The notes: generated from the sequence alone by a model not told the origin. DNA of 64,000 bases from Paraburkholderia sp. BL21I4N1 (GCF_002973525.1 NZ_PVEN01000016.1:116445-180444); one strand, 5' to 3'; numbered from the stretch's first letter, positions 25,298 to 33,354 are shown. Numbers and translations are program-made.

Positions 25298-25942
25298 ATG
25301 GGTCAGGAAATGGCAAGTTCGGGTATTCGCCGCGCAGCGGCCGCTGCGGCGCCGGTTGCAGGCGCGAGCGCGGGTCCGGTGGCCGCGATTGCGGCGCCTC
25401 CGCGTGTCGGCGAACACATTCAGCGTTTACGCGCCGAACGGCGCATGACGCTCGACGATCTGTCGCGCGCGGCCGGCGTGTCAAAGTCGATGCTATCCGA
25501 GATTGAACGCGACAAGGCGAATCCGACTATCGCGGTTGCCTGGCGTCTGACCAATGCGCTCGGCGTCAGTCTCGACTCGCTGTTCGCCCCGCAAAAAGCA
25601 CCGGAGGCGATCGCCGTCTCCGGTCCGCACGACATTCCTACGTTGAGCGGCCACGAAGCCAAGTATCAGTTGCGTGTCTGGGGGCCGATTGAGCTGGCCG
25701 GCAAGTTCGAGTGGTATGAGTTGACGTTGCAAGCGGGTGGGGCGCTGGTGTCGAATGCGCACGAACCCGGCACGCGCGAACACCTGACCGTGCTGCATGG
25801 ATCGATTGAAATCGAGGCCGCCGGTACGACGAAACGGCTCAAGACCGCGGACACCGCGCGTTATGTCGCCGACGAACCGCACGCGATTCGCAACGCGGGT
25901 AAGGGCGAGGCAAAAGCCCTGCTGGTGGTGATTCACGGCTGA
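25298..25942 (+). CDS. XRE-family regulator with cupin domain, probable kbl-tdh regulator
   Basis: The 214-residue protein has an Ala-rich N-terminal tail (1-35), an XRE helix-turn-helix (HIQRLRAERRMTLDDLSRAAGVSKSMLSEIERDKANPT) and a C-terminal cupin fold (about 120-212, with HEPGTREHLTVLHGSIEIEA). This is a sensor-regulator type often controlling amino-acid or amine catabolism. Divergent placement from kbl-tdh suggests it controls threonine use. ATG at 25310 is an alternative start. Confidence 0.88.
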   Translation: MGQEMASSGIRRAAAAAAPVAGASAGPVAAIAAPPRVGEHIQRLRAERRMTLDDLSRAAGVSKSMLSEIERDKANPTIAVAWRLTNALGVSLDSLFAPQKAPEAIAVSGPHDIPTLSGHEAKYQLRVWGPIELAGKFEWYELTLQAGGALVSNAHEPGTREHLTVLHGSIEIEAAGTTKRLKTADTARYVADEPHAIRNAGKGEAKALLVVIHG

Positions 25943-25983
25943 AGCTTCGGCTCGCCGTTAGTCGGATGAGGTTGCGCCAAACA

Positions 25984-25999
25984 CTGTATGTTTGTACAG
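25984..25999 (+). promoter_or_regulatory. LexA (SOS) box
   Basis: CTGTATGTTTGTACAG has the full CTGT-N8-ACAG LexA core, with the AT-rich centre and extra flanking symmetry (ACTGTA...TACAGT). It lies 25 bases before the ATG of the gene at 26025. It would place that gene, and perhaps the recombinase gene downstream, under DNA-damage control. Confidence 0.75.
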
Positions 26000-26024
26000 T
26001 ATTGGATATCGACTGGAGCCGACA

Positions 26025-26423
26025 ATGAACGACCTGACAACCGAGCATGCCGACCACGCTCTGGCCGCGCTGCGCTATCAAACCGCGGCGCGCGATCTAG
26101 AACGCATCGTGCGCAATATCGCCGCGCGCTACATCGTCCAGGAGGTGCCGCTCACATGGCGGCTGCTGCATGCCATCGAGGCAGAGGCGCTGGCCGACCT
26201 CGGGTTTGCCAGCCGGCACGACGCGATCATGCTCGGGCTGTTTCAGCGTCCGTCCGATCTCCCTTATCCCGAAACAGACGAAGGCGTGGACTTCGGTACC
26301 TCGACCGCCTTGCCCGCGGTGTTCGCATTCGCCGTCTGCGCCTACGAGGAAGCGGCTCGGCGCGCCGCGCAACCTGTTGCGCAAGATACGCCGCAGAAAC
26401 GCGCGCGAGCTTGGGGCGACTGA
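26025..26423 (+). CDS. Small protein, possibly DUF2471, behind a LexA box
   Basis: From the ATG at 26025 (CTGGAG 7 bases ahead) the product is 132 residues, mostly helical and acidic (MNDLTTEHADHALAALRYQT...), with a conserved-looking PETDEGVDFGTSTALPAVFAF centre. I believe similar Burkholderia proteins are grouped as DUF2471, without known function; I could not check. A LexA box sits in its promoter and a tyrosine recombinase gene follows 62 bases on. No helix-turn-helix or enzyme motif is visible. An SOS-linked role at the origin is possible. Confidence 0.7.
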   Translation: MNDLTTEHADHALAALRYQTAARDLERIVRNIAARYIVQEVPLTWRLLHAIEAEALADLGFASRHDAIMLGLFQRPSDLPYPETDEGVDFGTSTALPAVFAFAVCAYEEAARRAAQPVAQDTPQKRARAWGD

Positions 26424-26485
26424 CGCGGGGCTGATTTTTCGCGGGTTGCCACCTACAATGTGTGCAACTAACGGAAAGATACCTG

Positions 26486-27568
26486 ATGTCACCTCCCCAT
26501 CTGTCCGACCCGGTTCCACGGCCCGCGCCATCAACCGATTTATTCGACCAGCAACGCGAAGACTGGCGTCGCGATCCCCAAATCGCATTCGACGCTTGGC
26601 TCGCCAATCAACACTTCCGGCGCTCGTCCGCTGAAGTTTACCAGGCGCAATGGGGACTCTTTCTCGACTGGCTGGCCGCACGTCAGAAGAGTCTCGTTAC
26701 GGTGGATACGCACGCCATCGCTGAATTCGTCGGCGGTCTTGAGATTCGTAAACCGCAGCGTGTCCGCTATTTACGCTTGATCGAGCGCGTGCTGGATCAT
26801 GTGCGCGAAATCGAATCCGCATCGACCAATCCCGCGCGCTTCATTGCTCAGGATGGCGAAGCGGCCTGGCGAAACGCACGCGACAACGAACCCACCGGTT
26901 TCCTCAACCATGCCGAACGCACCGCCCTGATTGCGCATCTGTTTTCGCCGTTGCCGGATCTGTCCGCAGCGCAGCGTTGGCGAGAACGGCGCGATCGCGC
27001 GCTGATTGCCGTGTTTCTTGGCGGTGGACTGAAGACTGGCGAAGCGGGTGCACTTTCGGTTAGTTGCGTGAATGTCGGATCACCCTGGGTCACGATCGAG
27101 TCCGCCAACCCGATGCTGATGCGGCGCACCCGGCTTGCGCCCTTCGCCACCGCCTTACTCGACGCATGGCTCGCCGAGCGGCGTCTGTCGGAATTGGCCG
27201 GCAATCTGGTTTTTCCCGCGTCGCCTTCCGGGCGGCCGATGCACAAGGCCACCATGCTGCGTTCGGTCGATGCGTTGATCGACGCAGCGGGCATTGCCGC
27301 GTCGCGCGCGTCGCGAGCCAGTCCGCAAACCTTGCGGAACACTTTTGCTGCGGATCTGTTTGAAAGCGGGGTGGAGGCCGAACTGGTCGGCCAGTGGCTC
27401 GGCTTCGTGCAAGCCGTGTCGGCAAACCGTTTGTATCGCGCATGGCAAACGTGGGCGGATCAGCAGGATTTAATCGCCGTCGACGAACCAGATCCGGCGG
27501 CGCAGTCCTTGCCTGAACCTAGGCGTGACGGGCGTTTAACGAGGAGAAGGGGAGGAAACGAGCCCTGA
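26486..27568 (+). CDS. Tyrosine recombinase-like protein with degenerate catalytic residues
   Basis: The 360-residue protein has a SAM-like N-terminal domain (about 30-110) and a C-terminal catalytic fold aligned by eye with XerC/D. The Arg-I box reads GGGLKTGEAGAL (Lys for Arg). Box II reads SPQTLRNTFAADLFESG (Gln for the first His, Arg kept, Asn for the next His). LGH is LGF, and the nucleophile Tyr is kept in NRLYRAW. It may bind DNA without normal strand exchange. GGAAAG before the ATG at 26486 decides the start over GTG 26462. It sits between a LexA-controlled gene and the origin. Confidence 0.82.
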   Translation: MSPPHLSDPVPRPAPSTDLFDQQREDWRRDPQIAFDAWLANQHFRRSSAEVYQAQWGLFLDWLAARQKSLVTVDTHAIAEFVGGLEIRKPQRVRYLRLIERVLDHVREIESASTNPARFIAQDGEAAWRNARDNEPTGFLNHAERTALIAHLFSPLPDLSAAQRWRERRDRALIAVFLGGGLKTGEAGALSVSCVNVGSPWVTIESANPMLMRRTRLAPFATALLDAWLAERRLSELAGNLVFPASPSGRPMHKATMLRSVDALIDAAGIAASRASRASPQTLRNTFAADLFESGVEAELVGQWLGFVQAVSANRLYRAWQTWADQQDLIAVDEPDPAAQSLPEPRRDGRLTRRRGGNEP

Positions 27569-27606
27569 AAATCCTCACCTCTCGCGTCCCGAATTTCCTC
27601 ACCTTT
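27562..27606 (-). repeat. Two iteron copies, the last in left orientation
   Basis: GCCCTGAAAA-T-CCTCACCTCT (27562-27582) and GTCCCGAATT-T-CCTCACCTTT (27586-27606). They overlap the end of the recombinase gene and lie between two convergent genes. They are the left-polarity copies nearest the origin; all iterons beyond the kfrA-like gene point the other way. Confidence 0.8.
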
Positions 27607-27640
27607 AGCCGTTTATCCGTTATGACAGGACGCCGACACC

Positions 27641-28846
27641 TCACGCAGAGGCGGCGATCGGGTCATTCGACAAAAACTGGCTAACCGCCACCAGCCTTGA
27701 TTCGCTGAGCCCGGAGGAATGATCGCATTCAGGACATTGCAGTTCGAAGCGGTGATCGACCTGGGACAACTCCGGCTCACCTTCCTCGCATTTTGGGCAT
27801 CGTAAGGGCAGTGCGACGTGACCGTCCGCTGCAGTACCGATCGTTCGCAACTCTTCGCCGCTGAGGCGCCCGGCTTCGACCAGCGAACAAAGCAGACCGG
27901 CGATTGTGGTGTCGAGGCCTTGCTGACCGCGCAGCACGGCGACTTCTTTTGTCAGCGCATCGACGTCGTCTGATTGCTCACGCAGTTGCGCATCGAGCCG
28001 ATCGCCGCGCGCCTTGGCCGCGGCGATTTGCTGAATAAACTCGAATTCCTTGCGACTGGCGTCGCGTACGCCCGCCTGATAGGTCGCTGCCATGGTGCGA
28101 AGAGAATCCAGTTCGACCAGCATCGGCTTCACACGCCGCTCGGCTTCGGCGATAGCGTCTTTGATCTGTTGCGCATAGTGCTCGGTGCTTTGCCGTAATT
28201 CGACGTGCAAAGCGTCGATCCGGTCGCGAAGCATCGCATTGGTTGTAAATTCGTTGTCGAGCCGCTGACGAAGCGCCTCGCTTTCTTGTTCGAGCCGTCG
28301 AACCGTTGCTTGCAGGCCTTCTTGGTGAGCATTGCCGTGCGTAGTCGCACTGGATAACAAGGTTTCGAGTTCGCGAACCTTGTCCCATGCCGCTTCGGCG
28401 CGCAATTCGCTGCGCTTGATGGCGTCCTCTGAGGCATCCACGCGAATGTCGGCATCTCTAGCACGCTGGTCTGCATCGGCGATCTGCATACGGATTTCGG
28501 CGCGTTCGTCGTCTAGTGCCGTTCTGGCGTGAGCGACCGCTTCTTCAAAAAGAGCGCCTAGCAATTCGCCGGCGCGATCTTCCAACGCTTTCGGAATCGC
28601 ACCGGCGCCCACTTTCACACGCGACACGTTTCGGATGCGTTCCCAGAAGTGGTCGATGTCTTTTGGGATATCGCTTGCGCTGCCGGTTTGCGTCAGGTCG
28701 CGAACCCCCGCCATGGACGGACGGATACCCAGATCAAAAAACAATCGCTTGCACGCGTGGAGCGAGAGCTCTTGCCGGCGAGCGCCGCTGGCTCGCATGG
28801 AGTCGAGTTCGTCGCGAATGGTTTGCCGTACCTGATCCAGATTCAT
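27641..28846 (-). CDS. KfrA-like coiled-coil DNA-binding protein with C-terminal zinc ribbon
   Basis: Residues 1-110 (VRQTIRDELDSMRASGARRQELSLHACKRLFFD...) match the KfrA N-terminal DNA-binding domain in layout, as in plasmid KfrA proteins. Residues about 105-310 are a continuous coiled coil rich in Glu, Arg, Ala and Leu. The C-terminal part has CPKC and CPEC pairs 24 residues apart, a zinc ribbon not usual for KfrA. KfrA proteins of plasmids are autoregulators that support stable inheritance. The gene lies between the two halves of the iteron field and is transcribed away from the origin array. Bridging or organising the origin is a reasonable guess. Confidence 0.82.
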   Translation of the reverse strand: MNLDQVRQTIRDELDSMRASGARRQELSLHACKRLFFDLGIRPSMAGVRDLTQTGSASDIPKDIDHFWERIRNVSRVKVGAGAIPKALEDRAGELLGALFEEAVAHARTALDDERAEIRMQIADADQRARDADIRVDASEDAIKRSELRAEAAWDKVRELETLLSSATTHGNAHQEGLQATVRRLEQESEALRQRLDNEFTTNAMLRDRIDALHVELRQSTEHYAQQIKDAIAEAERRVKPMLVELDSLRTMAATYQAGVRDASRKEFEFIQQIAAAKARGDRLDAQLREQSDDVDALTKEVAVLRGQQGLDTTIAGLLCSLVEAGRLSGEELRTIGTAADGHVALPLRCPKCEEGEPELSQVDHRFELQCPECDHSSGLSESRLVAVSQFLSNDPIAASA

Positions 28847-28887
28847 GGTGACCTCGATGTTGCTCGAATTGCATGAATCATAACAAT

Positions 28888-28908
28888 TTACGTAATGTTT
28901 GCTACGTA
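28888..28908. promoter_or_regulatory. Repeated TACGTA palindromes upstream of the kfrA-like gene
   Basis: TTACGTAA (28888-28895) and TACGTA (28903-28908) repeat 14 bases apart in AT-rich DNA, about 40-60 bases ahead of the kfrA-like start at 28846. KfrA proteins bind inverted repeats at their own promoters, so this is a candidate operator. Confidence 0.4.
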
Positions 28909-29230
28909 TTTATGGCTGCGGAGCTGACTTTGCCAAATCGGTGTGGTTTACCGCTTGTCGTACATCGCAGAAATGCGATGCAGCCGTTTTTTCCGTGAAA
29001 CAAAACGAAGAAGAGCCGACAAGTCTTTGTAAAAAAAGAGGTTTTGCGGTTTTCTCAGCGATCGCGCACTGTTTCACGACCGTGTGATGACGGCGGGGTA
29101 GTTGGGAGGCGTTGTCCGAAGGACGCACGGGGTGGAGATTCTAGAGAGTAATAAAAGTAAACACCTTTGAACCCATGTTAAAAACGTTAACGCCACGGCA
29201 AACCTATACCTGGCAAGGGTTTCAGAGCAC

Positions 29231-30718
29231 GAAGGTGAAGCTTTGCGGGAGAGGTGGTGAGGTCTTGCGGGAGGGTTCAGTGATGGAGTTCGGGGGCCTT
29301 GGTGAGCAGGTCCGGGACAGAACGTGAGCGGGTTCGGGAGACAGCCCAAAAGCTGGGTTTGCTCAAAGGTGAGGTTTTGCGGGACCTGTTCGTCTCGCAT
29401 CGCCCGGCAGTGCTCGATCGAGGCCTCAAAGGCCGGCCGGCCTGAAGGTGAGCGCTTTCAGGACCTTCTTGCAGGCGGCTTTTTGTCGGTATTCAGGCGG
29501 CGTTAACCCCTTTGGTGAGTCAAGACGGGAGAAAACGCGAACCGAAGGTGAGATTTTACGGGGCCGAGGTGCCATTTTTGCCAAATTTTTGTGCATTGCG
29601 GGCCTAAGGTGAGGGTTTGCGGGAGCCTGACTGTCCGTGCGGCTGTTTTCTGGCGGCGAGTTCGGCCGGGTGATCGGTGCCGCGTCCGGCAAAGGTGAGG
29701 TAATTCGGGAGGCGCGAATCGGGGCAATCGGCAAGACGTCAAACTGCCTGAATTTGCCAAAGGTGAGGTTTTTCGGGAGTCCATTGAGGTGTTTTGGATC
29801 GCTAAGGTGAGGAAATACAGGATCAAAACGACTCGAATGGCTCGGAAATGCCCTACCCACGTAGATGGAGCGGGCTGGGTATTTCGTCTGCTGAATTTCT
29901 AGGGTGAGGCTTTTCGGGACCCTTGTGGTTGGGATTTAGAGTGGGTGGTTCCGGCGAGAAAGCCGGTTAAGGTGAGAATTTACGGGAATTGATGAGAAGT
30001 AGCTTGATGAGGATGATTGATTAACATGTTGAATTTATTGATTAATTTTAGGTTGGTTTGTAAAGGTGAGGTTTTTCGGGAGGGTTTTTTTGATGAGACT
30101 TTCGCTGCCCTGAGGGCTCAACGGTGAGGGTTTTCAGGAGAGTTTTCTCGTGATTCTTACGCTCCGCTTCGCTGAAGGCCGTGTCGTTCCGAGGGTTGTG
30201 ACGTGGTTAAGGTGAGATTTTTCGGGGGCGTTCGTTGGTTCGGCGCCGGCGTATGAGCAAGGGATGGCTCGGATAGCCGCTTTCGACGACCGTTGCGCAG
30301 CGGCATCTTCTGCCGCGGGCTGACAGCAACGCAGCGCTGGTTCACGGTGGTACCGTCTCCGGCCCGATTTGAGCGTGTTGAGCGCTCCCGGCGAGCGGCC
30401 TGCCGGGAGCTGTTGGCGGCAGCGGATGTGAGGCCCCTGACACACGTGGTTAATGCTTGCGGCCTGCCCTCCCCCGCTTGAGCTGATGGTCTCTGTCGAG
30501 GTGGGTGCTCTCGCGAGGTGGATCGGTGTCTTTGTGCACCTGGTTCTGTTCACCGTGCAAGCGGTCAAAATTCCGAAAATTTTTTAAGGTGAGGAGATTC
30601 GGGATCAGGTCGCCACTGTTCGCGCTGATGTTGGAAAAGGTCTGAATTTGCCGGGACCGCGACCTGCAAGGACAGCCTCAACCTGGCGCCAGACGGCTGA
30701 GGTGAGGATTTTCGGGAG
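29231..30718 (+). repeat. Main iteron array beside repA (19 copies), right orientation; candidate replication origin
   Basis: Copies of AAGGTGAGG-n-TTTTCGGGAG start at 29231, 29253, 29298, 29320, 29365, 29444, 29511, 29544, 29605, 29691, 29759, 29803, 29900, 29968, 30062, 30120, 30208, 30585 and 30698. The best (29759, 30062) are exact; others have up to six changes, mostly in the T-run. All point the same way. The first five are spaced 22, 45, 22 and 45, that is near whole helical turns. Such iterons next to a Rep_3 gene normally bind the initiator. I see no credible gene in 28847-30803. Confidence 0.9.
30005..30061. other. AT-rich stretch in the iteron array, candidate DNA unwinding element
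   Basis: The stretch contains GATTGATTAA and TATTGATTAAT and is far richer in A and T than its surroundings. It lies between the iteron copies at 29968 and 30062. AT-rich DNA inside an iteron array is where plasmid-type origins open. Assigned by composition only. Confidence 0.5.
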
Positions 30719-30725
30719 ACGCTCG

Positions 30726-30776
30726 AGGTGAGTCGTGCGTCGTAAACTCACTTCACCCGGAACGGTGAGACGCACG
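30726..30776. promoter_or_regulatory. Nested inverted repeats upstream of repA, candidate initiator operator
   Basis: CGTGCGTC (30734-30741) and GACGCACG (30769-30776) are exact reverse complements. Inside them lie half-iterons in inverted order: CTCAC at 30747-30751 and GGTGAG at 30764-30769, with another AGGTGAGT at 30726-30733. Rep_3-type initiators bind such inverted half-iterons as dimers to repress their own gene, whose start is at 30804. Confidence 0.55.
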
Positions 30777-30803
30777 CTATAGACGCGTATCACCACAGTC
30801 GGT

Positions 30804-32186
30804 ATGCTCTCGCCAAATCCCTCCTCGACCAGACGCATGGCCACGAAGCGCGCGAAGAAGACCGATGTAGTCAGCCCGAGCTCGGCCGAGTTGCGTAAAG
30901 CCGTCGAGGCGATCGCGATTCAGCCCAAAAGCGGCAAAATCACCCTCCTTACCCGCAAGCTGTTCAACGTACTGCTCGCTGTCGCTCAGCAGGCGGACGA
31001 GTCAGGCGACACGTATCGGGCGTTGCTGTCCGACATCGTCGCCAATTCGGCATTCGATTCCAACGATACGGCACTCGTCAAAGAACATCTGCGGCGCATG
31101 GTGTCGGTGCAGGTCGAATGGAGTACCGGCACGTCTAGCCAGAAGCCGGGGCGCAAGTGGGGGATCTCCACGCTGATCGCCGACGCGGAAATTCTTGAAG
31201 ATCCAACCACGCGTCGCGTCTGGGTTGAGTTTTCCTTCGCGCCGAAGATCAAGAAGAAGCTGCTCGATCCAGTGCAGTATGCGCGGCTGAGTTTGCAGTT
31301 TCAGAGCCAGTTGCGCAGTAGCGCGGGCTTGGCGCTCTATGAGATTTGCGTGCGCTATCTGACCAACCCGAGTCATCTGACCATGCGCGAGACCTGGGAA
31401 TGGTGGCGCCCTATCCTGTCCGGTACGCCGGACACGGAAGCGGGTGACGAAGCGAAGCGCGAGTACAAGTACTTCAAGCGCGATTATTTGCGCCCGGCGA
31501 TTGCCGAGGTCAACGCCGTCACGAACATCTTCGTCGAATTGATCGAACACCGTGAAGGACGGCGCGTTGCCGAAATCCAGTTTCGTGTGACCGAGCGCAA
31601 GCAACCCATGCTCGCGCTCGACGAACATCCGAACGTGTTCGACAGCACCTTGGTCGACCGGATGGTGAAGATCGGAATTCCGCTGAAAGAAGCGCAGACG
31701 CTATATGCCGACAGCGAGGAAAACCGGATTCGCGCTGCGCTGCAAATGACGGAGCAACGCATGCGCAGCACGTCGTTGCCGGCTGTGCGCAGTGCGCCGG
31801 CGCTGTTCAAGGACGCGTTGAAGAAAGGCTATGCGCCGCCGGTCGAAGCGCTGCCCTCCGGTTCCGGCGGCAAGGCGGCGGTGGCGGCACCGGCCGACGA
31901 TCTCAAGGCCCGTCTGCTCGGCGAATATTCGGCGCATCGTCGCAAGGAAGCGTACGAGTTGTACAACGAGCAAGGCGAGTCGGAGCGGGATATCGCGCGG
32001 CAGTCGTTTGAAGAAGATGAATTGCCGGGTCTGGGCACTCACATGCGCGACGACTGGCGTCGCCGCGGGCTGGATTCGAAGATTGTCGAGACGGCATTCT
32101 TCGATTGGCTGGCTCGCAAGACCTGGGGTGAGCCTACCGATGGCGACCTGCTTGCTTTCACGCTGAGCCAATCGCGCGCGGCGTAA
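30804..32186 (+). CDS. repA: Replication initiator protein, Rep_3 type
   Basis: The 460-residue protein has two winged-helix regions typical of plasmid Rep_3 initiators: about 40-140 (ITLLTRKLFNVLLAVAQ...ALVKEHLRRMVSVQVEW) and about 160-270 (LDPVQYARLSLQFQSQLRSSAGLALYEICVRYLTNP; YKYFKRDYLRPAIAEVNAVTNI). A further 190 residues of mostly helical sequence follow, longer than in small plasmid Reps. With the adjacent iterons and parAB it marks this as the origin of a secondary replicon. ATG at 30837 (MATKRAKKT) is an alternative start; neither has a clear Shine-Dalgarno sequence. Confidence 0.9.
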   Translation: MLSPNPSSTRRMATKRAKKTDVVSPSSAELRKAVEAIAIQPKSGKITLLTRKLFNVLLAVAQQADESGDTYRALLSDIVANSAFDSNDTALVKEHLRRMVSVQVEWSTGTSSQKPGRKWGISTLIADAEILEDPTTRRVWVEFSFAPKIKKKLLDPVQYARLSLQFQSQLRSSAGLALYEICVRYLTNPSHLTMRETWEWWRPILSGTPDTEAGDEAKREYKYFKRDYLRPAIAEVNAVTNIFVELIEHREGRRVAEIQFRVTERKQPMLALDEHPNVFDSTLVDRMVKIGIPLKEAQTLYADSEENRIRAALQMTEQRMRSTSLPAVRSAPALFKDALKKGYAPPVEALPSGSGGKAAVAAPADDLKARLLGEYSAHRRKEAYELYNEQGESERDIARQSFEEDELPGLGTHMRDDWRRRGLDSKIVETAFFDWLARKTWGEPTDGDLLAFTLSQSRAA

Positions 32187-32227
32187 TCATTTAGCGGGAC
32201 GGCGGCCTGAACGGATTGCCGCCTGCC

Positions 32228-32261
32228 GACCAGAGTTGGCGCCTTAGCGCTTACTCTGGTC
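32228..32261. terminator. Bidirectional hairpin between repA and parB
   Basis: GACCAGAGT (32228-32236) pairs exactly with ACTCTGGTC (32253-32261) around a 16-base loop. It lies in the 103-base gap between the convergent repA and parB genes. No long T-run follows, so termination efficiency is uncertain. Confidence 0.55.
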
Positions 32262-32289
32262 CCCTTCCCCGCTGTGACTTCCTGATTCG

Positions 32290-33345
32290 TTACTTCAACA
32301 TTTTCTCGATCTGCCGAAGGATGTCGTCACGCTTTTCACGCGTGAGCCCTTTCAGGCGCAGTTCGATTCGATCGTCCCCATACGATTTGAGATCGCCGAC
32401 CGAGACGCCTTCGAGTTTGATTTCGAGGCGCTGTGCGTAGCGCTGCCGGCCAGCCGGCTTGGTGCTTTCCTGCGCACTTGCTCGGCCTTTGACGATATCC
32501 GCAACTTGTCGCGTGCTGAGATCGTCAGAGAGGATTTTGTTGATCAGACGCAGCGTCGCATCGGCGCCTCGGGCCGTGTGGTAACGGCCGACCTGATACG
32601 CCATGTTCGAGCCGAAGCGGTCCGTGCGCGCGACCATCTCGTGCATGACGGCCTCCGGCAACTTGGCGATCGACAGGGCAACCGCGACGGTCGATTCGTC
32701 CAGACCGAGATGCTCGGCAAGCTCCTTCTGGCTTTGAAAATGGCGGTCGTCGAGAAAGCGTTTCCAGACGATGGCGTTGTCGAACACCGTTTGGGAATCG
32801 CGTTGGACGTTGAGGTCATAGCCCAGCTTGTAGCTCTCGATACCGATCGGCAGATCGATGACGATCGCCTTCACCGATTCCTTGTTTGCTTCCTTTAGCG
32901 CGCGTACACGCCGGCCGCCATCGCTGACGAAGTAGGTGCCGGGATTGTCGTAATCGGGAATGACGTGAATCGCCTGCTGCTGTCCCTGCTTCGCCAGATT
33001 CACGGCGAGCTCGGCAATCGACGCCTTCAGATAGAAGTGCCGCGGATTGAACGGGCTCGGTTTGATCGTCTTGAGCGCGAGGTCGATCACCTGGCCCGGC
33101 CGATAAGCATGTTCGAGCCGCCACGCGCGATAGGCTGCGGATTCATCGACGGAGTCGATCATGTCGACTTCGGCGACACCTTGCGGCATGACGGATGACA
33201 TTGGACGGCTCGGCACTTCATTGCCCTTCGGGCCGTTCTTGACCAGACCGTCGATGGCATTCAGACGATCTAGCGCGGTTCGCTTCTCGCTGCTGGTCGT
33301 GTCAGGACGTGCTTGAAAGCCTTTGGCGAATTGGGAGGGTTTCAT
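32290..33345 (-). CDS. parB: ParB-family centromere-binding protein
   Basis: The 351-residue protein has a ParB N-terminal domain with the nucleotide-binding motif SDGGRRVRAL near residue 142 and PFNPRH near 98. A helix-turn-helix follows around residues 205-235 (QSQKELAEHLGLDESTVAVALSIAKLP), with a C-terminal dimerisation region rich in Arg and Lys. It binds parS and spreads to form the partition complex. It is downstream of parA by 25 bases, and that gap contains a parS-like palindrome. It converges on repA. Confidence 0.95.
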   Translation of the reverse strand: MKPSQFAKGFQARPDTTSSEKRTALDRLNAIDGLVKNGPKGNEVPSRPMSSVMPQGVAEVDMIDSVDESAAYRAWRLEHAYRPGQVIDLALKTIKPSPFNPRHFYLKASIAELAVNLAKQGQQQAIHVIPDYDNPGTYFVSDGGRRVRALKEANKESVKAIVIDLPIGIESYKLGYDLNVQRDSQTVFDNAIVWKRFLDDRHFQSQKELAEHLGLDESTVAVALSIAKLPEAVMHEMVARTDRFGSNMAYQVGRYHTARGADATLRLINKILSDDLSTRQVADIVKGRASAQESTKPAGRQRYAQRLEIKLEGVSVGDLKSYGDDRIELRLKGLTREKRDDILRQIEKMLK

Positions 33346-33354
33346 TCAGGGTCC

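Noticed and set aside
29177..29191. Inverted repeat GTTAA-AAACG-TTAAC near the start of the array
   Set aside because: Five-base arms are too short to stand out in this AT-rich stretch; noted only as part of the origin region.
29426..29860. Minus-strand frames in the iteron array
   Set aside because: They are built largely from translated iteron copies (repeated LPKTLTF-like strings) with no ribosome site.
32216..32440. Plus-strand frame after repA
   Set aside because: It spans the terminator hairpin and is antisense to parB.
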